Assembly (NCBI GenBank): GCA_009760855.2
Contig: WPIO01000028.1
Span: 3,346,501-3,410,500 of the forward strand
Direction of reading: 5' to 3'
Origin: Cristatella mucedo
Taxonomy: Eukaryota; Bryozoa; Phylactolaemata; Cristatellidae
DNA: 64,000 nt
Shown here: in pieces, positions 12,358-27,300 of the stretch
Position numbering within the stretch: position 1 is the stretch's first letter
How the letters are laid out: the number at the start of each line of letters is the position of its first letter
Translations under genes and position numbers: made by a program
Notes under the pieces: model-generated
What the model was told of the DNA's origin: nothing
Database searches by the model: none
Seen by the model: only the letters and a program-made list of their open reading frames with translations

Positions 12358-15300
12358 GCACATGATGTGTCAAGTTGATATCCTTACGATTGCTCTGTAT
12401 GCTTTAATTTGTAGCGGATGCTACAAAATACAGGTCTACTCTGACCGTCCACCCAGTTCAAGGGTCACCCCTGGAGACACTTCCACCTGACGTGCCGAAG
12501 GTAAGCTATTGCTTAATCGCGGATAGCCCTGTGAGAGAATGAGAAAGTTTTTTTTCAAAGTAGACCTCACTAAGGCTTTGTCTATCATCCTAATTTTTAC
12601 GCTCGTAATTTACCTGTGTCACTCTACCAGTATTCATTTTTGCTTGGATCAGAACTCAAGACGGGAGACAGCTAAAGTTCCCAGCTAGCTTTCTCTTCAA
12701 AATGTGTATCCTTGTTCAATGAGGATAGTAAGAGCAGAATTACATAGTGTCTCAAACAAAGGTGCTTATTCAGTACAAAATTATTCACTGAACCTCTGCT
12801 GAACCTTTAGAAAAATATAGCACGAACCTTCGGTTGTCTGCTGTTATGTTGAGAATTTTGCTGCCCGGTGGTTTAAAAAACTGCGGCCCTTTATTAATAA
12901 AACATTTGATATAGCACCCTCAGATAACTCAATCATCTCGTTCTAGGCTTTTCAGCTATCGAGACTGCTGCCTTTAGTCGTGCAGCTTATGCTTTGTGTG
13001 CTCAATTTTCTGTGCTATAGCATACTATGGCATACGGTATGACATCGGAAGCTCTCTTACTGTGGTATCTTAGAAGAACGGTATCACTGATACCACTAGA
13101 ATTTGTGCGCATATGGATAAGGCATTTGCCTGAAATGCAAGAAATGCAGACGTGAATCCCACTCAAGGGGAATTCATTTTCGAGAAAACTTTCTTTAGTG
13201 CAGGACTATACCTCCATTTTAATCTAAAAGTGAGTAAAATGTACCTCGAAAGCAGGTTTAGCTTCTCAAACAGTTGCTCAGACATTAAAATACGGAACCA
13301 TGTGATGGCCATGGCTAGTTTTGCATTCTGGTTTCTGCAGCCTTGCTTCAATTGCAACCTGCCTAGTGTCAACGGCATACACATTTGTGTGGCTTGGCAA
13401 AACGTTGCCTTGCAGGAATAATAGAAATCCGATCAGCATTAAAACATTCTTGCATATGGCCGCTGCTGCTGTGGCTGTAATTCGTTCTTTTATTAGGAGG
13501 GTTTCCTGCGATGGCAGTCGTACCAAAGTTATGCGTAGCAGCGTGAAGACATCCATAAACAACCCAAAAATAAGTATATGAGCTCTCGGTGTTTGTGCGC
13601 TTAGTATAACGTCGTCTCCCTTATCTATCCTGGCATAGAGGCCACCAGCTTCTCTTTTGTCTCTTCCATTGTAGCATGTTCTACAGAGCCGGGTTTTACT
13701 GAACGGCCGGCTACTGGTATGGGCCGATCGCCTGTCTCAGCCTCCTTTCGGTATTGCTCCATGTAAAGCGCCTAGGGAGAGATTAAGATCTCAGAGAAAA
13801 CTATACAAACGTATTATTATTAATATCATTACTGTATTTACTCGTTGAGGTTAAATCGGGCTATTGGCTGGGCCACTGCACCAGCACTAAAAAAGGATTC
13901 GTCAAAAAGTAATTAACTCTAGTTACTTTTGGTCAAACGCATTGGATGTCAAAGCCCAAATACTCTGCTTGGGCGTAGTTACATCTGGCAGGAAGCTAAC
14001 AACCCTAAGCACAGTTCCATGCCCGTGAAGTAATCGGTCGGAGGCTTCAGGCGAAGGCTGGCCTCTAGGCTTTATCGTTTGACGAGCTGGAAAGGATCGA
14101 AGCAATGGCAGCTGTAGGCTGCTTAGTTTTCTCAGTCATTGGGTGTCGACAGCTTTGTGCTGCTAAGTTCCGCTCCGTAACGTCAGTTCTACTTTGCCTT
14201 TGCATGATAGGGTTTCCCTGTTTAAGCAAGCTCAAACGGTTGCTTTTGTATGTGGCTGAAAGATCATTGTGAATGACACTAACTATACCGACATGGCATG
14301 GCTCAATGTTGGGCTAGCTTACACTATCGAGAGGCGTGATGGGATATCGGATTCCTCGCATACTCTTCTCGTCTCTTCTCGTCTCTCCTCCCCTCCTCTC
14401 CCATTCTCTCACCATCTCTTTCCCTCTCTTTTCATCCTCTGATTTTCTGCTTTCCCCTTTGCTCTCCCTCTCTCTCTCTCCCTCACTCTTCTCTCACACT
14501 CTCTCTCTCTCATTCTATCTCTTCTTTCTCGTGATACCAGCGTTTTTCATGTATGCCAGCATTTAGTGGGTGCAGAAGTTACTCGTTGGTATCCTATGCA
14601 TCATATGGTATGACTTACACGTGTCTGCTCTGGCTAGGCGTCCGCCATTGACGGTTTGAGCTCTTATGTGCATGTGGTTAAATTTGACAGCCGGAAGTAG
14701 ATGTGCAGCTATCGGTTCTCGGAGAGCCGCTTGTCTCATCAGCACTGACGATGGAAGCAAACTTGATGAGCATTACGGCAGAGAACCTATTTTCTCCTCC
14801 AGACAGCTGGCAGCCTTCAGCCAATCTGCAGCATGCTTACGTAGCGGCTCTACCAATTCCCGTGAGCACGGAGGTATGCACAACTGGCACTGGAGATGAT
14901 CTATCCTCAACTATGCTGGTATTACCAGTATTGCTGGTGCTTTAATTAAGCGAAAACGCTGCACCAGGCCACTGTCAGCAAGTTCCGGTTTAGCAGTTAT
15001 TTCGGTGCTGCTACCTGGCAAGTCCAAGTGGTGCCTACAGCCATTTGGCTCCGCCAAACAAATCAGAGGTTCTGGGATCTCAGGGGAAAAGCAACGGCCT
15101 TTGTTAAGGTAGTCACTGCCCTGCATTTATTTTCAGCAGGCAGAATAGAATTTTGCGGCACATTCCTTCAGCAGCTAACACCCCGGTTCCACTTTATACT
15201 GCCTCGAACTTGAGCAAACTGTCGATGGCTGTGCCAATCATTGAGCACATTTTGGACACTGCTGACCGCCAAATTTGTCCAAGGTGCATAAATTTTATAC

Positions 15301-18300
15301 AAATCAAGTTCTCCTTTGGATAGCTACCGTCCGTAACATAATTTCTCCATTTATGTTAGTGGTATCTACCTCGCAATGATTTGAGCACCGCGTCCACACG
15401 TACGCAAGCTTCTAGAAATCACGCTCGCCCTTCACTCAGCTCTGTCCTCGTTTCCTGGAGCTGTGTGTTTTCTTACGACCCTGGTTCAAAGGGTCCTGCT
15501 CGCTTTGAAACAAAAAGGCATTAATTTGAATGCCGAGGATGCCTAGCTAACTCCCTTAAAGTTAAACTCACCAGTCTTATCTCACCAGTCTTCCGAATGT
15601 GAACTAATCATCCATTTCTTAGCTTTATTTTCCATTCTTAACCTATTCACGGACATTTTACCAACCTTATGTGTTGGCAACCGTAAGTTGTCGGTGATTT
15701 GTTAAAGATTACCTTGGCAAAGATTCCATGAGCCTACCGCTAATTGGCTTACAGCAACAGGCAGTCGAACGCAAAGCTTATCCCTTGAAAAGACGACCAC
15801 CGGTGGGTGGATGTACTCGCAAACTTTTTAATATTGTAGCGTATGCTGCAGTGAACGGCGATCGACATGCCGTGAATTAGGGCACATAGCGTGCCATCTC
15901 GAGAATGGGCCCAGCGGGCTTCAATCACTTCAACCGCAGCCGCCGATGGGAGCTGTATTTTGGCCGCTGAATGCCAATCTTTCGTCACAAAGATTTTATC
16001 GCTCACTTTTAGGTCACTCCATTCTTTGGCTCCAGCCTGTCACTCATATCTACTCCCCCACCAGGCCAAGCATCGTACCACCCACTTTTCGGAATCCAAC
16101 AGTTTACCAGAACCTCGTACAAACCTCAAATCCTTTGGAGACCCAGCTTCCGTCGAAACATCCCCTGATTTGACCACAGTTAAAAAGAACTTAAAAACAC
16201 ACCTATTTAGGACAGTATTTAGTGGGTCCCTGTGATTCGTCCTTCATGTGTTTATGCGTGCTGACACTGTGCATGCTGCCACTAACCACACTTGCATGCT
16301 GACCTGTGCATGTCACCCTAACCATGTTATTCATGTTGTTCATCAAGCATGATATTACTCACCATTTAATCGTGTTTCCCTTGAAGCAAATGTAAAGCGC
16401 CTAGAAAGAGATATTGTTCTCTGAGGGCCCTTTATCAAGTGCATCATTATTATTATTAATCTGGAAGAAATCGCCTACTAGCCATCCAGCCATGCTGTTT
16501 CTGACGCAGCGAACGTGTTCAAAATAAAAATCCATTTGATCCGGCAACAGAATTAATATGTCGCACTAAAAACCCAAATTATGATGTCGTTTTGCTACGT
16601 TTAGAATCCAATAGTAGGTGGTACGACTTTTAACAAGCTAATTTTGTAAATGCTAGGCATATTATGTTATTGCCAACCCAACGCTTGACGAGGTCTCGTA
16701 AATTGAAATAGTAAGTTTGAAGGTGTCGTGAACCTTTGTGCTCGGTTGCTGTAAACAGCCTAATTATCGTTGTATTCAATCAACCTGTCAAGCTGCTGCA
16801 AATTGCTTTCAGAAGGAAAACACAATCACGTTCACCAACGGCGTGCTCAAGCCGGGCGCAGACAAGGAGCCACCGAGTAAGCAGAAGAAGTGGCTCGCAC
16901 CTGGAGCAAACACCACGGGCAGCTCCGTCTTTATACCCGACAGGTGAGAATGTAATACCTCCTCGGCTTTAGCTGTCTGCCATGCTGCTTTTACCACCCT
17001 CGGGCAGTGCATGAAGTGTTAGGGCTACTGCAAGCAAGAAGTGGAAAATTTAACTCAAGTAGGTCAATCTGCACACGCTACTACCCGAACTGGTACTGGG
17101 TAGCATTTCATATTCTGCGGTTACCCGCTCGGCCGCTCTCTTACTTGGCTTAAGCCAACAGGAATGGGAGTCACACACCGGCTCTGGCTCGACTCTCTCT
17201 CTTCCTCCGACGGAATCATATGAGCTCTCATTCGTAGGACTGTGGGATTAAATTACTTTTTTCCAGACCGACAACTGCCGCCGAGCAGGCAAAGAGTTGC
17301 CCTACGGAAGAGTCATACTGAGCAAGGTGTGTTCCGTTCGTCTTCGAAATTTTTTTTTCTTTAAACCTCAACCGAGTAAAATCCCCTGATTCTTCTGATC
17401 CACTCTAGATCTAATCTAGAGGGACAGCGAGCAGGAAGTGAGTGTAACGGAAGTGCGCTGGTTCAGCTGGTCACTCGGCAGCCCGCCGCAGACGCGTTGG
17501 AGGAACTGGCAGCGTCGGCGGCGGCGGCGGCAGTGCAGACAGAGAGCCTCCCTCGAGTACGCAGCAGCCAGCTCCATTCCATTCGCGAACGGCACTTTCC
17601 GGTGCGCGTGTCCGTGGGGTTTTCTAGTGCACGCACGCTTGCGTGATGAGTTCTCAGCGAGAGAAAGAATTGGAACGATCTTTTTTAATACAGCGACGTC
17701 ACTTTTTTACAGTCCAATTATTCAGCGCTCGCTCTCTGCAGATATCGCGCGAGCCTCACCTTGCTTCGCTCTCTTTGCAGCCGAGTCACGTGGGAGGGCT
17801 ACGATAAAGAAGACGGCGACTACAGGGGCAAAGAGGACAGGGATCATCGCATATCCGCAGAAAACGAAAAGAACCGGATATGCTGGAACACGGAACGACG
17901 GTGCTACCTGGAGCCCCCAGCCAGCAAGCTGTGAGTATAAGTGAACGGGCCGACACTTTTGCAGCACCCAGACTTTAGTTAGACTTAGGGGACTTGATGG
18001 TGAATATTATATTCACTAGCGGCGGCAAGCTTTTTCCGACAACCTATCGAGATTGTTCGCATATAGATTGACATGCGCTCTGTCGTCAGACTGACAGCGG
18101 ACAGGTTTCTTCTAGTCACGCTCCAGCAGCCGCTCACGTCGAGCTGCAGCACGATTCGCCGCACGTCGCCCTAAAAGCAGGTTTAACTGTTTAGGCCGCG
18201 CCAAAGTTGTCTGAGGGTCAGCCAGCCAACGTGCGTTCTCGTGTAGCAGCCTTTATATCGGCGCGGTCGGCACTCTTCAAGCATGCAGCTGGATACCGAA

Positions 18301-21300
18301 AAGCATTCGCTCGCTGGAGATGGCGCGTTTACGTCGTCGCGTAGATGGACGATGCCAATTGATAACGGCACGCCCAGTAAAATTCTTTTGAACCCCTGAA
18401 CGAGCACAGCGCTCGCCACGATTCTAAGGGCCGCGATAGCCCAGGAGGTCTAGTGCTCGCTCCTCACGACCGAGGTCGTGGGCTCGAATCCTGCACAGCG
18501 GGCGATCCCTTATTGCCAAGTGCAAGCGATAGCAAAAGCCGTTAAGGCTCTTCTGCCACTATGAAAACGAGGCTGCCGTACCTGCTTGTGTAATAAATGT
18601 CAGTGAACATCATCTGCGATGATCCTTTTTGGCAGGCTGCAGGAACGGATCTCCAAGCAACGCGTTTGGCCGGTCGAGGTGATGCGAGTACCTCTGCCCA
18701 GCGGCGGAAAGGGGAAAAAGGTGAGTGTAGTGCATGCATTTGTGGCAATGCAAATTTGCTGCTGACCACGTTTTGGGGGCAGAAACACGTAGTAAATTAC
18801 CGCTAGCCAAGAGTTCAATGCCTGGATTTCTTAAGAAATGACTGCGTCATATCAAAATATACGTATTCCGAGTACTTTATGGTTGTCGTCGTCGACTCAC
18901 TTTACTTAATCCTGACTTTAAAATTTTCTCTGATCCTTCTTCGTGAGTATCTATGAGAACTGAGAGTAGCGATTGTTGCCCTGAGAGCTCCTGAAACTAT
19001 AATTGGCTATCCCTCACTAATTAATCGAATCAAAGTCAGTTTTCTGACGATCAATTCTTTTACCGTTATACTACCGAGAAATAAACCACTTGTTGCTAAA
19101 TGTCCACTAGTTACCCTCAAGAATAACACACATATTTTTACTAAGAGTGCCCACAAACCAAAAACAATTGTCTGTCGTGCAGTTACTGGGGTGACTTACG
19201 AGTGCCTCCAGCAATGTACAACTAATGTGTATATGCAAAATATATTATTAGCCAATGAGACTAAAGCTCTACAGAGAAAAAATTAAATTCCTAATTTGTC
19301 CTAACTTGAGCGGCCCTTTGATAGTTGAGTTAGTTTCCTGTAACCTGTCACGAGCATATTATAATAACATGAATTGTTTATAGCGCACTAAGAAAACGTA
19401 ATCTCTTTATTGGAGCTTTAAAAATACTGTAAATGAAGCATGTCAATTGGTTATTGATAACACGTACAGTTTTAGCTCACGTAAACCTACAAACAATAAT
19501 TCTCAAGGATACAGCAGTTGTTGCGAGTAACAGGTGGTTCTAGGCTTCTTTTTTAAATGTCGCGTCAAGTCGGAGCTTGTCGTGACTGTAGTCAGGAGTA
19601 AGTTCCACACTATGGAAGAAGTCGAACTCGAGGCACAGTCTCCAAAGAATTTGAGGTTGGTTAGAGGCCAGATAAGCGACTCGCGTCAGATGAGCAATGG
19701 CTTGTTTGGTTGAGAAGTAATTCGGGTCGGTAGGCTGAAGCGAAAAAAGAACGGAACAGAAAGTTCGCGGAAAAACCATTAAAGTGCATATGCTACTTGA
19801 TGGGGAGTCCGTGCAGGTAGGTGACTTGTAATGCAGCAATGTCGACTTTCGTTACAGGTAAGCCTAGCTGCTGAGTTTTGCACTAGCTATAAGTAACCTA
19901 TAGATAATGAATCATTTCTCTTCTCACTGAAGTCTTTCAGCTCTACTTCTAGTCAACTTTAAATCAATTTTAGACCGCACCTTTATTGCGTGTACTTCCG
20001 AGGGCGGGAAACAGACACCACGACATCCCCTGACTTGGCGGCATTTAGAAAGAAGCTAAAAGTCACCCGTTCCTTACATAATTTGCTGGGTCCGTGTGGT
20101 ATTGTCCTTTGTGTACTGATGAGCGATCAAAACTGCCTGCTGTCACTAACGATTTCGAAGGCTTCCTTACCAGCATATATATGAACTGAACGTAAGTCTT
20201 TGCACGTCGGAATTGAAAACAACATTGAGATTATAGGATGGCCTTGCAGACGCGATACCAGATGGTCCTAAAAACTTTACTTTTCAATTCGTATTTCAAT
20301 GCATAGCTACAGAAGTTAGACGGTTTCTCAGTTAACCTGGCATATATTTTTAAATGTATACACAGCTACAGAAAAACGCTGCAACGAATGCATTACTGTA
20401 GATTACAAACGGAGTGTCATTGCTTTTAGGAAGAGGAGTATGGAATATCATTTCACGGTGTGGCTTACGTAAACCTTGCGCCTCTTCTCTATCCCGGAGG
20501 TAAGTTTGTTCATTGCGAGAACTGCTAACTTACTGTTCATTGCGAGAGCTGCTAACTTACAGACCAACAAACAGTGCAAGTCATACCTGTCCACCATTTT
20601 TTAAACAAGGTATGTTTTACTCTTTTGCAGTTACAAAGATTAAAGGTGCCTACAAGATCGTGCCATTCACAGAACACGACTATTATGAAAAGGTTAGATT
20701 TTTGAAGCACAACGAACGTCCTTCATTACGCGATCTAATAAATCGTGTACTTAAAAGGTTCCGCTATACGTTCACTCAATGCCAAACGTTCATCCGATTT
20801 TAGCAGGGAGTGGGAGAACTCCACAATTCAGCCTCTCTTAAGCATAGTAAGGACAGGTAAAAGACCCCAAAATCGACAGCTTGCAGTCTTCGATTTATTT
20901 TAGTGAAGGAGATTAAGGCGGGGCCATTATAAACCACGTTATCAGTGCTTAAAGTTTCCTTGCATCACTTCGCGCTTCTTCCAAGGATGCTCTAAGCTGT
21001 CTTACCACTCAGAGCCGAACTTCAGTTTCGTTGTAATTGTTGTCAAATTTAGCTTAGAATATTGAGTATTATTCAAAGTGTTACCATCATCAAATTTCAC
21101 CAACATAGTTGAGACAATTACATTCGACAAAGACTGAGATCATTCTAATTACGGTGCAGCACACCCCAAGGATCTCAGCGGCAACACGTCGGTGAAAGTA
21201 AATTTATGAAAATAGGTTTTACTTCTCCCAATAAAGACTGCTAATGCTAATAACGTCTCGTGCATTGCGACCCATTGTTAAACACATTCCGGATTTTTCG

Positions 21301-24300
21301 CCATCCTATATAGCTCTTGAGAAATTTATACGTTCAGGGCCTAAATTATCAACGCAGATCCAAAGTATATGTTAATCAATCACATTTTCTTATGTTGTCC
21401 CAATGGTGCTCTACAGTGTGACTTTTAAACCTCATGCCCATGGACTTCTAAGGGTCCAGGGATGGATTTAGGAGTTCCATGAAAGTTATAAACATTTTTA
21501 TTCAATATACTTTATTTTAAGCTTGTAAGCTGTTTTACCAATTTTTAACACATTGTATACATATTTTTGCAGTATCGGAGCCATTACCAGGAGAGCAGGA
21601 GGCATATGCCCCCTACAGCGGGGCAGTGATCTGGGTCACATCTATTCGTACTTCGCTCCCCAGACCCTCACCAACGACGAAATTATATCTTAATTCTAAT
21701 AGATGAGCAACCGCCGAGTTCGTATCGAATGAACGCACCGATTTTACGAGCTGTAATTTTGTTTGCTCTTCTAGCCCCTCCAACACGAAAATCTCGCTCG
21801 TCTTGCCCCGAGATAAAAATTTTGCAGGTCTTGCCCCCAAGATGAAAATCCTAGCCCCACCACTTTGTTATTTGTACCTGAAGAAAGTTTCAATGTGCAG
21901 GGTTACATTGGATGCTACTGTATACGATCATGTAACATAAAATTGTCATCTTTGTCAGGTTTTGACCTCCAGAATGGGTTTCCATTGAGCTAAAATGAAT
22001 TGGTCAAGTCCAAACAATAATTTAAAAACTGAACATATGTTTTGTGCCGTTCAATGGAAAAACATGTTGCAAATGCAATCTTAAGTGTAGAAGACTCGAC
22101 TTGAGAAAAAATGAACTTTACAAAATCTGCCATTTGACCCAGTGCAAATCAAAATCTTGACGCATTTTCTAAAGTTGCTCGTCGCATTGCCTAGAGGCCA
22201 CATACGATTGAACAGAAGTTGATGAAGCAGTGAGACTTGGAAATGGTTGAGCTAGCTTGTGACTTCGAGCAGAAGAAGAAATTTGAGGCAGCACGCTTCT
22301 CACGGCCGTCATCGACTCCAAGTATTATTGGCATTTCTTTTAGCATTCGGATGCAAGTTATTGAAGAATTGGCAGTTCGAAGGTGAGGCCTTAAGTCAAG
22401 CGTGGAGCTTCGAAAGAAAATTAGTGACTCACTTGATTGGTCAGTCGATAGAGCTCTAATAAGCCAGAAGCTAAGGGGTCGATCGTTTCCCGGTTGAGGC
22501 AGAATTCGTTCGTTCGGCACTCGGTCGCTCTCAGCCCTCCGGTCGCTCTGTAGTTTGACATTATCCTTTCTAGGCACTTGGCGTAAACTGGAAAGGAGCC
22601 TGTGACAACCTGATTAGTGACAGTCGCACGCACAATTTAGCACGAGTTAAGTATCAGCACATCTAGGACGATTCACCAAGACGAACCTAATGCTGTAATG
22701 AATGGGTGGACTGTTTAACTTCTTTTTGAATGTCATCGAGTCAGGGTTGGTGTGACGAAGTCAGTCGGCAGAGTTATAGGCTAAAAGTACATAAGTAGAG
22801 GCACCATCTCTCTGTCAGACAAGTGGTCAGGAGCATGAATTGAAGAATGAAGAATGAAGGAACCGGAAAGTTGGTGAAAAGAACTAGAGGTCGGCGAGCT
22901 TCTTTAAAGAGAGAAGTGTTTTAATTGGGCAGTTACAGATACTCTCTCAAGGACAGTGAAGCATGGCTGCCGAGTTTTCTCCTACTAGTGACCGCCTTAG
23001 TGCACTGTCAGGAAAAGCCGTGAGGATAGAGCAGCGAAATTCAACCCGGGGCGTCACTGAACCGAACGTGCACTGACCAAACTTCAGTGCGACGCTCATG
23101 TCTAAGCGTGCCCGGCAGTATTGCCATTCTCATTCGACTAAATTAAGACACGCTTATGACCGACCTGCGAAATTCTTATTGCTGCCATTATTTGCAATAA
23201 TTATTGAGAATTATAACTCTCAGCCTTGCGCTCTACAGCAGCCATCTATGTCGAATGTAGGCGCACGATTCCGCACGCCCGTTCGTTCACTCAGTTTCAC
23301 TTTGGTTTCTCGCTCAGTGCAAACGGAGACAGAGTGTTGCTGACGAAGCTTTCAGAGCTGTTCATGGACAGATCAATCGCGGCGGAACCTCACCGTCACC
23401 GAAAAAGGGAGGTGGCAACGATAAAAAAGGAGATCCAAAAAAAGGAGTAAGTGTAAAATGAGCGCTACTTCCCCACTCCACCTGCATCCCTAGCTCTACA
23501 TCCGCTGAGCGTCCTCCTTCTCAGCGCCATTTTGCCTCTGTTGAGTTGCTCTCGCTCTCCCGAAAGGGCTGTGTAACTTCATTTGTGCTTGCAGAAAGGA
23601 AAGGACGCCGGCGATGACGTAAGTTCAAACAGCTGTGACTGTCGAGGCTGCCGAGGCTGCCGCGCTGGCGGCGTCAATAGATGCTAACTGACGTCATCGC
23701 TTCGCTCTGGCGACCCTTGCGTAGTGCTACAAAAGTCACACCTTACCAAATACTTCACGAGTCACTACGAACCCAAGGCTTGCGTGAGCCTCTACAGAGC
23801 CACGAGCGGAGATTTGAATGAGTCACTGTCGGATTGGTGCTTCTTTTCAAATAGGCTGTTTGGTCCGCCGAGAATTACAAATTTCGCGACTGTCGAGCGA
23901 TTTCGCGTGCTGCCCTGAATTTCTCCGCTTGCCACTTCCTGTCCTGACCTCGGCTAGTGACGCATGTCTCTGCCGCGCGAAGGGCTCCGGCAATGCTAAG
24001 TCGTCTGAGATGGCCTCGGACAGTGACCAGCAGCCTAACGTCGAGGGTCAGCAGTACGCAGACCACAAGTCCTACTTGACGATCGAGATCATTCTCGCGA
24101 GGCCGCTCGTTGCCAAGAAACCGCCGGAGGAGCTGGCCCGACGGTAAGCCGCCGCGGCGGCCTCGGCCGAGAGACGGTCGCTTTGAATGCCTTAAAATGC
24201 CGAACTGCAAATCCCCGGTCCGCCGATTCCGCGAACGATTATGACGCTCTTTCGTGCCCTGAAAGCCCACTCTGACTTTACCATGGCTCAGATAAATTGT

Positions 24301-27300
24301 CACGCTCTTGTCGATGCGAATAGGCAGACTAGGCCGAAGTGCATTCATGCAATGTCTGGCATAGGAAATTGTGTGTTGCTGTGACAGACGAGAGCCCCGG
24401 CAAATAAAAAATATGCAGGAAAGTTGCAGTGCGAATGGATACAGCCGCTAGTCGAGTTCCAATATGAATTCAGCCACAAACAATCTGGTTTAACCTGGCC
24501 TATATTAATAAATCATGCAGAAGACGGCAGCTAGTAGGATGAACGCTAACGAAAGACACGCTACGGGGAAATATAACGGTTTGAGCATTGTATTACGTTA
24601 CTGCGCCACAGATGTTCGTAAAGGGTGGCAGGAAGCTGCACTATTTCGAAGATGAAACAACTTATTTCTCGCTACGGTAGGATTATTTTTTATATCCCTG
24701 ACATAGCGTGGCATTATTTTAACAATTCAACGTAGAAATTCTATACTTAAGACAAGGTTTCAGCACCTCAAGTGAGACAGAAGAAATTTGACTAGCGAAT
24801 TCCTCGAGCTTCTGCTTCTTCCTCAGTCTCAGTCCGAGTCCATGATGGTTGCTGGCAAGAACGCGTGGTTCGTCATGAGAGCCCCTTTCTCTTTCTCATT
24901 TTGTTCACCTTTCATCTTGCTACGCTTTTAGTTTACTGAGTATGATACCGCTAACCATTAGATAAGCCTCCTTTGCAGCAAATTTAAAGTGCCTAGAAAG
25001 AGATTGAGTTCTCTGAGGGTGCTATAACACATGCATTATTATTATTACCTTCTGCTGCTGTCCTTGTACCTTGATTGGTATTATTCAAAAAACATTCTGG
25101 CGTCGAATGTACTGTCATCCATTAATTCGCAGCCATTTAATAAGATTGATAAAAAAAGCGCGGCGACGCAAATGTTATCCTCACACTTTAAACTAACACA
25201 AAGCGAGTAGCTTTGTAATCCGCCAACTCAGCTTTGAAAATAGAAAGCTGGGAAGCATTAGAAGCGCCAGTCGTCACTTCTGGTGCGGTGCAGATAGTGC
25301 AAGCTGCCAGATTCTAGACTTTCGTTTCTAACTTTTGAAAAACCAGTTTAAAGTTCAAAACCTTTTTAAAATTCTAGGATTTCAATGTTTAGTTTTGGCT
25401 ATGAGAGTTCTGGTTGCAGGCACGTATGCAGGTTAAGAAATTATCCCCACCATTCCCTCTGATGGCACTTGTAATAGCTGTACCCTCGTTGTTTGAATAA
25501 AAACGTATTGCGAAGAACTCGATTTAAATGTGACGTCAGAGATGGACTAGCTAACTAACAAACTTAGTTCATTATAGGGTTTGATTAGCTTTGATTATGT
25601 TCACAGTGAAAACATACTGCTTCATAATGATCATAATTCATAATTTTCATAATTCATAATTCATGGTAACATCCAAATGTCTCACGAGAGACAAAAGATT
25701 TAGCTGCAGTAAGACCCCAACATCTTCAGGTAATGATGATGTTCTTTAAGGCAGCGTTCCGGCGTTTTAACGCTTTTTGTCTTCCGGTAGGGTTGCGTCA
25801 ATTGTTCCGCCGAGGCCGCTGTTTCCCAAACGGGTCAATGGAGCTCAGAAGTCGGTGGAGGACTACCACAGACAGATCGCTTCCGTCGCTGGCCTAATCC
25901 TGGACGAGTGCAAGTACGATGGCTGCGTTCGCTCGGACCTCGCACTGACTACTTTTCGAGCGAAGGGGCCTCTTGACATCGCGTTCAGCCTGCGCTGCAT
26001 AAGCGAGTCCGTCGCATAGCTGTGCGTGGGCTCTAATGAAGGTTGCATTCCAATTAGAGACGTCTACGGACCACTGCTGGCAGGCGTTGACGATGGCCTA
26101 CTTGAGAGGCTGCCGATTGCTGACCTGGAAGAGCACCGTCGCAAACTCGTCTACCAGCTCAACTCTACCGGAAAGTACTTCGCCTTCAAAGAGCAGCTCA
26201 AGTACGCCATCGTCAAGATTGTTCGCGAAAAATACTTGAAAACCTCCAGCTTCACGACGAAAGAAGAAGAACAGGTTCGTGCTCACGGAAAAACGTGGAA
26301 TGAAACCACCCCCTTGCTGTTGCTGTTTTACATGGTATTGGGTCCGAAAAAACGCTTAGAATCAGCAGCGAAATCGCGGTGCAAGAACTCTGATTGCGGC
26401 AGCTAATGTAAAATGTCCAGAAAGAGATTAAGTTCTCTGATGGCGCTGTACAAATGTATTATTATTATTATTACTAGTTAATTGTTCAGTAGATATTTAG
26501 CACAAGGGACTGACTAGTTAAAAAGTTGCTTCCCTACTTTTAACTAAAAACAATTGCACATTCGTTGCAGCATCATACTAAGAATATTTGCAATGCATTT
26601 TAAGCAAGATGAGATCCCTTTTTAGTGCCGCTAGCCGTCGCCCAACGCCCGTGACCTTTATTCTCGCGATTGGACTGAGGATGTATGCGTTCACTTTATG
26701 GTCTTAAGATTGATGGTCCAAAACTTTCACTCACGCAAACGGTCATATTCTGAAAAAACCCTGTCGTAAGTGCGAAGCGATTATGACGACTCTTTCACTG
26801 ACATCGCTCAGCTTAAATTAGTATCGGCTACTCGTATAGCTGTTGTTCGTGACTGCACACTCTTCGAATCATTCGTCCGCATATTAAGCAGATTATCCCG
26901 CTAGAGTCCTGTCTGACTGCACGCTGACAGACGAGCGCATACAAATATGCGATAACAATAATAGTAATAATGCATTTTTAGAGCACCCTCGGAGAGCTCA
27001 ATCTCTTTCTGGGCACTTAACATTTGCTGCAAAGAAAGCACGATCGAATGGTTAGTGGTGTGGTAACGTGCTCAATGACAACAAGCATAGCATGGTTAGA
27101 GGTGACCTGCACAGGGTCAGCATGCAAATATGGGTAGGAGCAGGCATGCGCAGTGTCAGCACAAGATGAATCACGTGGACCTACTAAATGCTGTGATAAG
27201 TAGATGCTTTTTTAGCTTCTTTTTTTAGGTGAACTAGTCAGTGGATGTCGTGAAGCCAGTCGTAAGTGGCCTCCAGGCTTTGAGAGCTTACGAACTAAAG

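Noticed and set aside
17278-17330. A possible exon after TTTTTTCCAG at 17267-17269
   Set aside because: In the phase required after exon 6 it meets a stop, while the acceptor at 17780 continues the conserved protein without a gap.
17438-17944. 168-residue frame overlapping CFAP70 exon 7
   Set aside because: It uses another frame than [14 protein letters not shown] and has no signature; most of it is intron.
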